From contig NZ_JAUSWH010000017.1 of the NCBI RefSeq assembly GCF_030815125.1, positions 54,500-118,499 on the forward strand: 64,000 nucleotides of DNA, written 5' to 3'. Made by a program: the position numbers and the translations under genes. The notes beneath the pieces were generated by a model. The model worked only from the letters and a program-made list of their open reading frames with translations. It had not been told where the DNA came from and ran no database searches. Numbering within the stretch: position 1 is the stretch's first letter; every line of letters begins with the position of its first letter. The DNA is from Allorhizobium paknamense. Lineage in GTDB: Bacteria > Pseudomonadota > Alphaproteobacteria > Rhizobiales > Rhizobiaceae. This document shows positions 27,573-36,955 of the stretch, piece by piece.

Positions 27573-28547
27573 TCAGGTCTGCTGTTTCGAACCAGTTCTC
27601 CAGAGCGAATAGACAACGCCCGCTCCCAGAATGACGAAGGTAATACTCAGCGACCACTCTGGCGGAAACTTTTCCCAGCCCATGGCCCAGGCGATGAAAA
27701 TCTTCGAGCCAATGAACACCAGAAGAACGGACAAAGCATATTTCAAATAGGCGAAACGATGCAGAATTGCGTCGAGTGCAAAGTAAAGTGCTCGCAGGCC
27801 GAGAATGGCAAATATGTTCGAGGTATAGACGATATACGGGTCGGTCGTGATGGTGAAGACCGCCGGTACCGAATCGACAGCGAAGACCAGATCAGCAATC
27901 TCGATCATGATCAATGCAAGCAGAAGCGGAGTGGCGTAGCGCCTCAATTTCCCGGTTGAGGGATCCTGTTTCCTGATCACGAACCGGTTGCCGTGAAGCT
28001 CATTCGTGACGTTCAAGTGGCGCTTCAGAAAACGGATTAGACCGTTCTCTTCGATTTTTTGTTCCTTGTCGGCCATGAACAACATTTTGATGCCGGTCAG
28101 GATCAGGAATACTGCAAAGATGTAGAGCACCCAATTGTACTGCTCCACGATCGTTGCACCTAGGCCGATCATGATGCCGCGAAGAATGATGACGCCAAGG
28201 ATGCCCCAGAACAGGACGCGGTGCTGATACTCGCGCGGAATGGAAAAGAACGCGAAAATCATGGCGATGAGGAAGATGTTATCCATCGCCAACGTCTTTT
28301 CCACCACGAAGGCGGTCAGGTACTGAGCAGTCGCTTCAGAATCCATCTGCCAGTAGATGAAGCCGGCAAACAAAAAACCGAGAGACAGGTACATGACTGA
28401 AAGCTTCAGGCTCTCGGCAACACCGATCTCGTGGTCATCCTTATGCAGAACACCGAGATCAAATGCGAGGAGAGCCACAACCAGGCCCATGAAGACGAGC
28501 CACATCCAGAGCGGCTTCTCAAGGAAGAGGAAAGATAGAATTTCCAA
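27573..28547 (-). CDS. TerC/Alx-family integral membrane protein
   Basis: 324 residues, eight to nine membrane helices, with family motifs EKTLAMDNIFLIAMI and ADLVFAVDSVPAVF (acidic residues in the membrane). TerC/Alx proteins are implicated in Mn2+ export during metalation of secreted proteins and in tellurite resistance. The start is TTG at 28547, supported by GGAG eight bases upstream; the next Met is well inside the first helix. A structured leader lies upstream. Confidence 0.92.
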   Translation of the reverse strand: MEILSFLFLEKPLWMWLVFMGLVVALLAFDLGVLHKDDHEIGVAESLKLSVMYLSLGFLFAGFIYWQMDSEATAQYLTAFVVEKTLAMDNIFLIAMIFAFFSIPREYQHRVLFWGILGVIILRGIMIGLGATIVEQYNWVLYIFAVFLILTGIKMLFMADKEQKIEENGLIRFLKRHLNVTNELHGNRFVIRKQDPSTGKLRRYATPLLLALIMIEIADLVFAVDSVPAVFTITTDPYIVYTSNIFAILGLRALYFALDAILHRFAYLKYALSVLLVFIGSKIFIAWAMGWEKFPPEWSLSITFVILGAGVVYSLWRTGSKQQT

Positions 28548-29050
28548 TTACGCGACTCCAGTTACATCTACTGCTTACGAGGAACTATTCGAAGTTGCAT
28601 TCATGAATAGAGCTTCGAATAGATACATTTGTGAATTCAGCTTGTTTTACTGCCAAGGCAGGCATTTATAATTACCAATCCAAACCAATCGGATATATTG
28701 CCTATTATATGTATTGATACAAGGGTCTGACTTTGGGATTGGCATTCGCAGGTTCGAAAATTCAGCCAAAGACCTGATTCGATTGAATGATTTCTAACTC
28801 CCAGCGGATTTGGAAAGAATCTACTTAAATGCGGTTTTACGTTCGTAAGGCACGGACGCCTGCAATGGCTACCTTTTATCGATCAGGGCTGGCTCGGTTC
28901 GTCGGAACGGTTAAAAGGGGGGCTGTCGCAATTTTTTGGGTTTAACGGGATATTCACAGGGCTTCGGGAATACCGCTTCCGACGTAGTTGAGGATAGCTA
29001 AGTTTTTGATCACAAGTGCCGAAAAGCTGAAGCGCCAGCCGAAAGATGAT
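28548..29050. other. Leader of terC and gene-free region
   Basis: Contains no convincing gene. Nearest terC it carries an inverted repeat described separately; the rest is AT-rich (28660-28850) and then GC-richer towards the IS6 remnant. Confidence 0.45.
28586..28621 (-). promoter_or_regulatory. Nested inverted repeat in the terC leader
   Basis: TATTCGAAG (28586-28594) and CTTCGAATA (28613-28621) form a perfect 9-bp inverted repeat; inside its 18-base loop is the palindrome ATTCATGAAT (28600-28609). It lies 39-74 bases before the terC start. Could be an operator or an RNA hairpin. The conserved bases of the Mn2+-sensing yybP-ykoY riboswitch are not seen. Confidence 0.45.
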
Positions 29051-29688
29051 TCCAAAGCGCGACATCTCGAGCCATGACTGATCCTACAGGCGGTGACCTG
29101 GCACCTGCGCTATCCACTGAGCTGTCGCGACCTTGAGGAAATTTCGGCGAGCCTTGCCTCTAGGTGGACCACAGTACGCTTAGCCGATTTCTTGTCTCAT
29201 GCGCCTGTCATCGCGAAAAGGTTGCGCCAGTTTCGCAGACCCGTCGTGGCTCAGCCAGGGTTGACGAGATCAACGTCAAAATTTGCGACAAGTGGCGATA
29301 TCTGTACCGCGCCATGGGTAAGCACGGAAACCCCATTTACTTCCTGCTCATCGCAAAGTGCGATCTCGATACTTTAGAGCGTTCTCTCCGAAAGATCCTC
29401 GAGGACGAGCCCCTGTTGGCACCAGTAAAGATCGCCACAGACGGCGCCAACACCTTTCCGTCGGTAGTCATGATGTCAGTCGATGATGGGCAATTGCATC
29501 CGGAGCCGGTTCACTATGTTAACAAGCATCTGAAGCAACGGATCGAGAGCGACCATTTCCAAGTCAAGAAGAATTTGTCGAAAATAGGCGCATTCCAATC
29601 CTTCAAAGCCGCGCGTCCAACAATCGCCCGGTTAGAAGCAATGCCGTGGCTGCGGAAGAGCGTGACAATGCAACCGTGTGCTGGGTAG
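29051..29688 (+). pseudogene. Decayed IS6-family transposase
   Basis: Fragments of one IS6/IS26-like DDE transposase spread over two frames: SKARHLEP then a stop, LILQAVTWHLRYPLSCRDLEE, a shift to DHSTL, a shift to HAPVIAKRLRQFRRP, and a shift to RVDEINVKICDKWRYLYRA, which then continues to the end with VNKHLKQRIESDHFQVKK. At least one stop and three frameshifts make it non-functional. No terminal repeats were found. It marks an old insertion between the terC and TetR regions. Confidence 0.85.
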
Positions 29689-30001
29689 TCTCAGCCTTAC
29701 AAGAGGCCGGCATCAAGCCCGTTCAAACGCTACCGCTATATCAGATGACGCACCTTACATAGGCAGTTTATATTAACTGTAAACGGAATCCTAAATCGCT
29801 CTTGAGAGCGGGAGATCCCGTCTCCTCCGGCCAAAGACCCACCACCATCGGATCTGCGTTACCAGAAGCGCAGTTTTACGCGATAGCAATTTATAAAAAC
29901 AAACTTGACTGTTTGTTTTGTGCATGCAAACCATTGTGGCAATCAAAGCGGCATCGGGGGGTGCTGACTAAAAAAATGGCATCAAAAGCCGAGGGGATAT
30001 C
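29689..30001. other. Promoter region of the TetR operon
   Basis: No gene. Holds the tail of the IS6 remnant and, at 29896-29919, a palindrome overlapping a -35-like hexamer (separate entry). Confidence 0.45.
29896..29919 (+). promoter_or_regulatory. Palindromic operator overlapping a -35 box, upstream of the TetR gene
   Basis: AAAACAAAC and GTTTGTTTT form a perfect 9-bp inverted repeat whose 6-base spacer is TTGACT, a near-consensus -35 hexamer. The -10 is not obvious. The geometry fits autorepression by the TetR protein encoded 82 bases downstream. Confidence 0.55.
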
Positions 30002-30661
30002 GTGAATTCAGACAAGAAGCGACCCGTCGGGACGCAACGCAAGCGCACGCAAAGTGAACGTTCAGGCGAAACGCGTCAGGCATTGTTCGATGCGACCATC
30101 AATCTCCTGTACGAGCAGGGTTTCAACAAGACGTCCACGCCGGAAATTGCACGCAAGGCCCGGGTCTCCCGGGGCGCGCTGACCCATCACTTTGCCGCCA
30201 AGGAAGATCTGGTGATCAGCGCCGTTGCCGATCATCTGACACAGGTCAACACCAAGCTTGCAGCCTTTGCCGATACCTACGGTCGCCGGGGTGGCTCGAC
30301 CGACGAGATCGTCGACTATCTCTGGCAGATCATGTTCGACCGGCTGTTCTACGTCACCCTCGAATACCTGCCCGAGGCGCGCCACAACAAGGGCTTCCGT
30401 GACGGATTGATCCCGGTCGTTCACGAATTTCATGATCGTCTCGATGCGATCTGGACGGCGCTTGCCGACCATCGGCAGGCCGATCCCGTCAGCGTGCGTA
30501 TCGTGATGAACGCGACCATGTGCCTGATCCGCGGAATGATTGCCCAGACCGTGCTGCGACCGGCGGATTCGACCTACTACGAAACGTTGCTGACATTCTG
30601 GAAACAGCAGGTCAGGGCCTATTTCGCGACAATTTCCAGGAATTCGGAGCCGCAGTCATGA
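30002..30661 (+). CDS. TetR-family transcriptional regulator
   Basis: 219 residues, GTG start with GAGGGGA four bases upstream. N-terminal HTH: ALFDATINLLYEQGFNKTS, then IARKARVSRGALTHHFAAKEDL (about residues 28-70). The C-terminal ligand domain is typical but not diagnostic. It overlaps the following ABC ATPase gene by four bases and is therefore the first gene of the operon it presumably controls, through the palindrome at 29896. Confidence 0.93.
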   Translation: MNSDKKRPVGTQRKRTQSERSGETRQALFDATINLLYEQGFNKTSTPEIARKARVSRGALTHHFAAKEDLVISAVADHLTQVNTKLAAFADTYGRRGGSTDEIVDYLWQIMFDRLFYVTLEYLPEARHNKGFRDGLIPVVHEFHDRLDAIWTALADHRQADPVSVRIVMNATMCLIRGMIAQTVLRPADSTYYETLLTFWKQQVRAYFATISRNSEPQS

Positions 30662-31422
30662 AGCCACTCCTTCAGGTAAGGGACCTGCGGCGCAGCTTCT
30701 ACGGCGTAAAGGTTCTAACCGGCGTCGACCTCGATGTCGTCGACGGTACCATCACGGGACTTATCGGTCCGAACGGGGCCGGCAAGTCGACCTTGTTCAA
30801 CTGCATTTCCGGGCTCTACATGCCGGATAGCGGTTCGGTGATGTTTGATGGTGCCGACGTCACCCGCGCCAGAACGCAGGATCGCGTCGCGGCCGGTCTT
30901 GTCCGGACGTTCCAGCTCGCGCGCGGCTTCCCCAAGCTGACCGTGTTCCAGCATTTCATGCTGTATGGCCAAAACCATCCGGGTGAGGGCCTGTTGGCCA
31001 GCCTGACCGGCAGTGAGGCCGGACGACGCCACGAGGAACAGCTGGCAGAGGAGGCCCTGGCGATCGCTCGGCGGTTGCGGCTCACCTATGTGATCGACAA
31101 TCCGGTGACCGCATTGTCTGGTGGCCAGAAGAAACTTGTCGAGATCGGCCGTGCGTTGATGGCCAAGCCGCGGCTGATCCTGCTCGACGAACCCATGGCC
31201 GGTGTCAACCCGACCCTGACCGCGGAAATCGCCGAGCATCTGAAATCGCTCAACGCAGACGGTGTGACGATCTGCCTGATCGAGCACGACATGAAACTGA
31301 TCGGCAGCCTCTGCGATCCGGTCATCGTCATGGCCGAGGGCCGCAAGCTCACCCAAGGCAGCTTCGCCGAGGTCGTCGCCGACGGACGGGTGCAGGAAGC
31401 CTATCTCGGAGGAAGGCACTGA
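30658..31422 (+). CDS. livG: Branched-chain-amino-acid-type ABC transporter ATPase (LivG-like)
   Basis: 254 residues from the ATG at 30658 (ATGA overlap with the TetR gene). Walker A GPNGAGKST at 38-46, signature LSGGQKKLVEIGRAL, Walker B LILLDEP, His-switch IEHDMKLI. The LivG type is indicated by the long helical insert between Walker A and signature and the C-terminal VQEAYLG. One of two ATPases of a HAAT-family importer. Confidence 0.95.
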   Translation: MKPLLQVRDLRRSFYGVKVLTGVDLDVVDGTITGLIGPNGAGKSTLFNCISGLYMPDSGSVMFDGADVTRARTQDRVAAGLVRTFQLARGFPKLTVFQHFMLYGQNHPGEGLLASLTGSEAGRRHEEQLAEEALAIARRLRLTYVIDNPVTALSGGQKKLVEIGRALMAKPRLILLDEPMAGVNPTLTAEIAEHLKSLNADGVTICLIEHDMKLIGSLCDPVIVMAEGRKLTQGSFAEVVADGRVQEAYLGGRH

Positions 31423-31424
31423 TC

Positions 31425-32126
31425 ATGTTGAAGGCTGAAGGTCTTGTGGCCGGTTATGGCGCCGCCGAGGAAATCCTGAAAGGCGCTTGGATCGACGTGG
31501 AAGCCGGTGAGATCGTCACGATCATCGGCCCGAATGGTGCAGGCAAATCGACCCTCCTCAAGGCGATTGCCGGTCTGGTGCCGCTGAAGGGCGGAACGGT
31601 CAGAATGAATGGCGCCGATGTAACCCGCCAGGATGCGCTGGGCCGTTCCAAGGCCGGTCTGGCTTTCGTCATGCAGGAAAAGAACGTGTTCGGCACGATG
31701 TCGGTGGCCGAAAACCTCGACATCGCCAGCTTCGGAAATTCTTCGGGCATGGCGGCCCGGCGTGAGGCGATCTATGCCCGCTACCCCGTTCTGGCCGAGA
31801 AACGCAAGGCGATGGCGCGCACGCTCTCCGGCGGCCAGCGACAACTTCTCGCCATGGGGATGGGCCTGATGACGGAACCGAAGCTGTTGCTGCTCGATGA
31901 GCCGACGGCGGGTCTGTCGCCGAAGGCGGCCGAGGAGCTTTTCATGGCGATCATAGAACTCAATCAGTCGGGTCTGCCTGTCCTCATGGTCGAACAGCAC
32001 GCGCTCGAGGCGCTGGAAATTTCCACCCGCGGCTACGTCATCGTCACCGGTCGCAACGCGGCCACCGGCGGCGGCAAGGAACTGGCCGCCGACCCTGAGG
32101 TTCGCCGCCTGTTTCTGGGTGGTTGA
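31425..32126 (+). CDS. livF: Branched-chain-amino-acid-type ABC transporter ATPase (LivF-like)
   Basis: 233 residues. Walker A GPNGAGKST, signature LSGGQRQLLAMGMGL, Walker B LLLLDEPTAGLSP, C-terminal VRRLFLGG as in LivF. The 2-base gap after livG shows cotranscription. Confidence 0.95.
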   Translation: MLKAEGLVAGYGAAEEILKGAWIDVEAGEIVTIIGPNGAGKSTLLKAIAGLVPLKGGTVRMNGADVTRQDALGRSKAGLAFVMQEKNVFGTMSVAENLDIASFGNSSGMAARREAIYARYPVLAEKRKAMARTLSGGQRQLLAMGMGLMTEPKLLLLDEPTAGLSPKAAEELFMAIIELNQSGLPVLMVEQHALEALEISTRGYVIVTGRNAATGGGKELAADPEVRRLFLGG

Positions 32127-32166
32127 GAATAAGGTCAGCAATCAATCAAAGAAGAGGGAACAACGC

Positions 32167-33372
32167 ATGAGCAGCTTCACATTCAGTCGCCGCGGTTTCA
32201 TGGGCGGCGTGGCCGGCCTCGCCGCAACTGGTCTGGTTCCGCACACCGTCATGGCGCAGGACAGCCCCATAAAGATCGGCGCCTTGACGCCGCTGACCGG
32301 TTCTGGCGGCCCCTATGGGCCCGTGATGGTCAAGGCCATCAAAGCGGTTGCCGGCGAGGTCAACAAGGCCGGCGGTGTTCTGGGACGCCAGATCGAGATC
32401 ATCTCTGAAGACGACCAGACGAACCCGGAAGCCGGCGTCCGCGCCGCTCGCAAGCTGGTTGATGTCGACCGCGTATCCGCCATTCTCGGCACCTGGGCCT
32501 CGTCTGTCACGACTGCGGTCGCACCGATCTGCTGGGAATCCGGGACACTGCTGGCCACCGTTTCCGGTGCCGATGCCATCACGGCGCTGCCGCATCAGGG
32601 CTACATCATCCGGACCCAGCCGACGACCATCCTTCAGGGCCGCAAGTTCGGCGAATTCGCGGTCGAGCAGGGCGTCAAGAAGCTGTTTTTCTTCTCGCCG
32701 CAGACTCCGTTTGCAGAAAGCCAGTTCTCCAATATCACGAAGGCGGTGAAGGCTGCCGGCGGCGAAACGAAATCGCTGATTTACGACGACAAAAAGCCGT
32801 CCTATCGCAGCGAAGTCGATGAGATGCTCGCCTATGGTCCGGATGTCATCGTGCTGGGCGGCTATGCGACGGATACCGCGGTCCTGCTCAAGGATATCTT
32901 CCGTTCAGGATACGAAGGCAAAAAGATCGCCTTTGCCTATTCCGTCAATCAGAAGCTCATCGACAGCGTTCCCGCGGAGATCGTCGAAGGCATCTTCACG
33001 ATTGCGCCGTCGCCCGCCGAATCCTCCAGCGCCTACAAGCGCCTGGTTTCGCTCATCGACGTCCAGAACCCCGACCCCTACACCACACAGGTCTACGATC
33101 AGGTCAATCTTGTGATCATGGCCATTGCCAAGGCCGGTGCCGCCGACGGCAAGTCGATCCGCGACGCGATCCGTTCGGTCTCTCAAGCCGAGGGCGGTGC
33201 TGTTGTCGACAATGCCGTCGAGGGTCTGAAGCTGATCGCCGCGGGCAAGCCGGTCAACTATCAGGGCGCGTCCGGTCCATGCGATTTCACGGCCTCCGGC
33301 GACATCTCCGACAGTCAGTTCCGGTACGAACAGGTCAACGGCGGCAAGCTCAAGCTCCTGAAGATCGCGTGA
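32167..33372 (+). CDS. Periplasmic substrate-binding protein (LivJ/K-like), Tat signal
   Basis: 402 residues from the ATG at 32167 (AGAGGGA upstream); the frame is open 16 codons earlier but overlaps livF. The N terminus has a twin-arginine signal (SRRGFMGG, hydrophobic stretch, cleaved after VMA). Mature part begins IKIGALTPLTGSGG and carries the type-1 periplasmic-binding fold (EIISEDDQTNPEAGVRAARKLV). Binds the unknown substrate of this importer. Confidence 0.92.
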   Translation: MSSFTFSRRGFMGGVAGLAATGLVPHTVMAQDSPIKIGALTPLTGSGGPYGPVMVKAIKAVAGEVNKAGGVLGRQIEIISEDDQTNPEAGVRAARKLVDVDRVSAILGTWASSVTTAVAPICWESGTLLATVSGADAITALPHQGYIIRTQPTTILQGRKFGEFAVEQGVKKLFFFSPQTPFAESQFSNITKAVKAAGGETKSLIYDDKKPSYRSEVDEMLAYGPDVIVLGGYATDTAVLLKDIFRSGYEGKKIAFAYSVNQKLIDSVPAEIVEGIFTIAPSPAESSSAYKRLVSLIDVQNPDPYTTQVYDQVNLVIMAIAKAGAADGKSIRDAIRSVSQAEGGAVVDNAVEGLKLIAAGKPVNYQGASGPCDFTASGDISDSQFRYEQVNGGKLKLLKIA

Positions 33373-33379
33373 GGCATTG

Positions 33380-34243
33380 ATGACGATCGTGGCGCAGGCA
33401 ATACTGAACGGAATCATGACGGGAATGCTGATCGCCATTCCCGCCCTTGGCCTCACGGCGATCTTCGCCGTGCTGCGCTATGTCAATTTTGCCATAGGGG
33501 CCTATGCCACGGTCGGCGCTTTCGCAGCCTGGTATGTCAATACGAGGTTCGGGCTTGGGGTATTTCCGGCCGCGCTGGTCGCGTTTGTTGCCGGCGGCGT
33601 GGTCGGGCTGATTGCGGAGCAGACGGCGCTTGCCCGTCTGCGTCCATCCGGCGCGCTTGCCGTCGCGATCGCCTCGATCGCCGTGAATCTCATTCTCGAG
33701 AATGTGATACGGTTTATCTTCGGGAATGATCTTCAGGGTTTCGATTTGCCGATCGCCCGGGACTGGCGGTTTGCAGGCCTCCGGTTCGGGCCGCAACAAC
33801 TGCAGACGGCAACGCTTGCTATCGTCATCATGGCGGTGGTCTTTCTGTTCCTCCGCTTTACCCGGTTTGGCAAGGCCATGCGGGCCGTTGCCGACAATCC
33901 CGATCTCGGCAGGCTTTTCGGCATGGATCCGGCCCGTATCGCGATGATCACCGTGGTGCTCGGGGCGGGTCTTGCGGGGGTTGGCGGCGTGCTGCTCGGA
34001 CTCGATACCGCCATCGACCCGATGACCGGCTCACGCCTGTTGCTGTCGATTTTTGCAGCAGCGGTGCTGGGTGGGCTCGGTTCCATCCCCGGCGCCGTGC
34101 TTGGCGCGGTGATGATCGGCGTCGGCGAGGAACTGGCGGTGCTGGTTCTACCGGCCACCTACCGCTCGGCGGTTGGTTTTGCCACTATTCTCCTCATCCT
34201 GTCACTGCGTCCCGCGGGCATTCTGGGTGAAAGGAATACCTGA
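33380..34243 (+). CDS. livH: Branched-chain-type ABC permease (LivH-like)
   Basis: 287 residues, about eight hydrophobic helices, LivH motif GLTAIFAVLRYVNFAIGAYA near the N terminus and the cytoplasmic EAA-like loop MRAVADNPDLGRLFGMD. Start at ATG 33380 rather than the TTG before it. Its stop overlaps the next start (TGATG). Confidence 0.94.
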   Translation: MTIVAQAILNGIMTGMLIAIPALGLTAIFAVLRYVNFAIGAYATVGAFAAWYVNTRFGLGVFPAALVAFVAGGVVGLIAEQTALARLRPSGALAVAIASIAVNLILENVIRFIFGNDLQGFDLPIARDWRFAGLRFGPQQLQTATLAIVIMAVVFLFLRFTRFGKAMRAVADNPDLGRLFGMDPARIAMITVVLGAGLAGVGGVLLGLDTAIDPMTGSRLLLSIFAAAVLGGLGSIPGAVLGAVMIGVGEELAVLVLPATYRSAVGFATILLILSLRPAGILGERNT

Positions 34244-35154
34244 TGCTGTCCTATCTTATCTTCACCCTGACACTCGGGGGCATCTACGCGCTCTTGGCGC
34301 TCAGCCTTAATCTGATCTGGGGCGGCGTCGGAATGGTCAATCTCGGCCTTGCCGGTTTCTTTGCCGTCGGTGCCTATGCCTCGGCGCTGGTGGCGCTGGC
34401 CGGCGTTCCGTTGCCGATTGCCATGCTGCTCGCCTGCCTGATCGGTGCCGCTGCAGGTCTCCTGGCCACGTTTGCGACCATTCGCCTGCGCGGTGACTAT
34501 CTCGCCATCGTCACCCTCGGCTTTGCCGAGGTGGTGCGCATGGTGGCGCTCAATGAGCGATGGCTTACCCGCGGTTCGGATGGCGTATCGGGGATACCCG
34601 CGCCTTTTCGTGCCGAGCTTGGCGTGGACGGTTTCAACCTGCTCTACCTTGCGCTGGTCAGCGTCATAGTCCTCGGCGTGTTCCTGACGTTGCGCCGTCT
34701 CGATCTGTCGCCATTCGGGCGCGTGCTGAAGGCGATCCGCGAAGACCAGGAGCTCGCCACCTTCGCCGGCAAGTCGGTAACCCGCTTCAAGATGCAGACC
34801 TTTGCGCTGTCGGCCGCGATTGCCGGTCTGGCGGGCGCTCTTTACGGTCATTTCCAGACGTATATTTCGCCGGATCATTTCCAGCCGCTGATCACCATCT
34901 ATATCTTCCTCGCGGTGACCGCGGGCGGCGTGGGCCGGCCCGTCGGGGCACTTGCCGGTGCCTATCTCGTCGTGTTCTTCCTGGAGGCGACCCGTTTTCT
35001 GGGTGAGCTCTTCACCGTGCTCGAGCCGGGGCAGGTGGCCGCAATCCGCGAAATTCTCGTCGGTCTCGCGCTGCTCTGTGTTCTGCATCTGCGCCCGCAG
35101 GGCATCCTGCCCGAACGTATCGCCCCCGCACCGAAACCGGAGACCTCAGTGTGA
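34243..35154 (+). CDS. livM: Branched-chain-type ABC permease (LivM-like)
   Basis: 303 residues, eight to nine helices; GGVGMVNLGLAGFFAVGAYA and the loop LKAIREDQELATFAGKSV match LivM. Ends with a short Pro/Glu tail overlapping the GAF-protein start by four bases. Confidence 0.94.
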   Translation: MLSYLIFTLTLGGIYALLALSLNLIWGGVGMVNLGLAGFFAVGAYASALVALAGVPLPIAMLLACLIGAAAGLLATFATIRLRGDYLAIVTLGFAEVVRMVALNERWLTRGSDGVSGIPAPFRAELGVDGFNLLYLALVSVIVLGVFLTLRRLDLSPFGRVLKAIREDQELATFAGKSVTRFKMQTFALSAAIAGLAGALYGHFQTYISPDHFQPLITIYIFLAVTAGGVGRPVGALAGAYLVVFFLEATRFLGELFTVLEPGQVAAIREILVGLALLCVLHLRPQGILPERIAPAPKPETSV

Positions 35155-35615
35155 AGGAACTTCTGTCGACGCTGAGCGCGACCGGCCAGCCCGCGACGCT
35201 CTATAAGGCACTCGAACAGGCCCTGTCGAAGGACATTGGCTTTGGCCTCTTCACCCTGCTTTATCGCGATGGGGATGAGGTGGCCCGCGTCTATTCCAGC
35301 AACGAGACCGCCTACCCGGTGTTCGGCCGTAAACGAATGGGGCCGACCCCGTGGGGCGAGAGGGTCATTGACCGGCAGGAAGCCTTTCTCGGGCCGGACC
35401 CGGCAGCCATTGTCTGGGCCTTCTACGATCACGAGCTGATTTTCAGCCTCGGACTCGGGGCCGTCATCAACATTCCCGTCGTCTATGATGGCGAGACCAT
35501 CGGCACGATGAACCTGCTCGACAAAAGCGGCGCCTATACCGAGGTGCATCTTGCCAAGGCGGCCGCCTACGCGCCTTTGCTCATCCCTGCCTATCTTGAG
35601 GCGCGCCGCGCCTGA
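35151..35615 (+). CDS. GAF-domain protein
   Basis: 154 residues, GTG start, ATGA-like overlap with livM. A single GAF-like fold with central GAVINIPVVYDGETIGTMNLLDK. No output domain. Likely a ligand-binding or reductase-like accessory (free GAF proteins of this size include methionine-sulphoxide reductases, but the needed cysteines are absent). Its place between importer and amidohydrolase suggests a role with the imported compound. Confidence 0.75.
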   Translation: MKELLSTLSATGQPATLYKALEQALSKDIGFGLFTLLYRDGDEVARVYSSNETAYPVFGRKRMGPTPWGERVIDRQEAFLGPDPAAIVWAFYDHELIFSLGLGAVINIPVVYDGETIGTMNLLDKSGAYTEVHLAKAAAYAPLLIPAYLEARRA

Positions 35616-35637
35616 ACACATTCCCAGGACACATTTT

Positions 35638-36861
35638 ATGACAAACATTCTCTTCGAGAACGCCCGTATCGTTGACGGCACCGCCGATCGCCCGAGTGAT
35701 CCAGTCAACGTGCTGATCGAGGGCAACACTATCCGTGATGTCGGCGCCTCGCTCTCCTGCGTCTCCGCCGAGCGCATCGATCTCTCCGGCAAGATCCTGA
35801 TGCCGGGCCTGATTGACGCCCATGTCCATGTGGTCGCCTCGACGGCCGATCTTGGCCGCAACGGCCAGCTTCCGGATCCGCTCGTCACGGTGCGCGCCTT
35901 CAAGCTGATGGGGGAGATGCTCCATCGCGGCTTCACCACGGTTCGCGATGTCGGCGGTGCAACTTCCGGACTGGTTGCCGCTGCACTGGAAGCCTCCTGG
36001 CCGACGCCGCGTCTCAACATTTCCGGCAAGGCTTTGGCTCAGACAGGCGGCCATTGTGATTATCGCGGTCCCTACAACGACGATCCGGTGCGGCTCCGCA
36101 ACTTCCCGCTCGGCGCTCTGGGCCGTATCGTCGATGGTGTTCCGGATGTTCGCCGCGCCGCCCGTGAGGAGATCAAAAGCGGTGCCAACTTTATCAAGAT
36201 CATGGCGAACGGCGGCGTATCCTCGCCGACCGACCCGATCCATTTTCTCGGCTTTTCCCGAGAGGAACTGCTGGCCGTTGTCGAGGAAGCGGAAAATGCC
36301 GGCACCTATGTCTCCGCGCATCTCTACACTGACCAGGCCATTCGCCGCGCGGTCGAATGCGGTGTGCATTCGCTCGAGCATTGCAACCTGATCGGCCCCG
36401 ACACCGCGAAGCTTGCCGCAGCGAGGGGAGCTTTCGCCGTTCCAACGCTGGTCACCTATGACAAGCTTTCGAGCGAAGGGGAGGCCATGGGGCTGCCCGC
36501 CGCATCGGTTGCCAAGGTTGATGATGTGCGCCTTGCGGGCATGGAATCGCTATCGATCATGCGAGAAGCCGGCCTGCAGATGGCGTATGGTAGTGACCTC
36601 TTGGGCGGCATGCATGTGCACCAGTCGGAAGAATTCGTTATCCGCGGCCGGGTTCTACCAGCCATGGAGGTAATCGCTTCCGCAACCTACGTCGCGGCGC
36701 GCCTGCTTAGGATGGAAGGCAAGATCGGCACGATCACCGCCGGTGCTTTCGCCGACCTGATCGTGATCGACGGCAATCCTCTAGAGGATCTGACGCTTCT
36801 TACACGTCAGGGCATGCACATGCCGATGATTATGAAAGACGGTGCCTTCATCAAACGCTGA
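35638..36861 (+). CDS. Amidohydrolase-superfamily enzyme
   Basis: 407 residues from the ATG at 35638, 22 bases after the GAF gene. Binuclear-metal amidohydrolase: DAHVHV (metal His pair), a Lys in NFIKIMANGG, HSLEHCNLI and GSDLLGG with the catalytic Asp. Overall pattern resembles imidazolonepropionase/Xaa-Pro-dipeptidase-like cytosolic hydrolases. As the only catabolic enzyme in the operon it presumably hydrolyses the transported amide or dipeptide. Substrate unknown. Confidence 0.88.
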   Translation: MTNILFENARIVDGTADRPSDPVNVLIEGNTIRDVGASLSCVSAERIDLSGKILMPGLIDAHVHVVASTADLGRNGQLPDPLVTVRAFKLMGEMLHRGFTTVRDVGGATSGLVAAALEASWPTPRLNISGKALAQTGGHCDYRGPYNDDPVRLRNFPLGALGRIVDGVPDVRRAAREEIKSGANFIKIMANGGVSSPTDPIHFLGFSREELLAVVEEAENAGTYVSAHLYTDQAIRRAVECGVHSLEHCNLIGPDTAKLAAARGAFAVPTLVTYDKLSSEGEAMGLPAASVAKVDDVRLAGMESLSIMREAGLQMAYGSDLLGGMHVHQSEEFVIRGRVLPAMEVIASATYVAARLLRMEGKIGTITAGAFADLIVIDGNPLEDLTLLTRQGMHMPMIMKDGAFIKR

Positions 36862-36922
36862 TCATCGGTCTTCATCATCAGTCCAGAATTGCGTCCCGCC
36901 TCTTGCCGGACGTGACAGGTTG

Positions 36923-36955
36923 GGTTCTGTAGTGTTGCCTCAGCACGACAGAACC
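36923..36955. terminator. Candidate bidirectional terminator between convergent operons
   Basis: GGTTCTGT (36923-36930) pairs with ACAGAACC (36948-36955) across a 17-base loop, followed on the plus strand by ATTCTTTCT. A second hairpin, CGCGAGAGCA/TGCTCTTGCG (one mismatch), lies at 36989-37010. The region 36862-37111 holds no gene. Confidence 0.4.

Noticed and set aside
28548..28860. yybP-ykoY (Mn2+) riboswitch in front of terC
   Set aside because: The conserved GGGGAGUA-like core and partner loop are not present on the coding strand.
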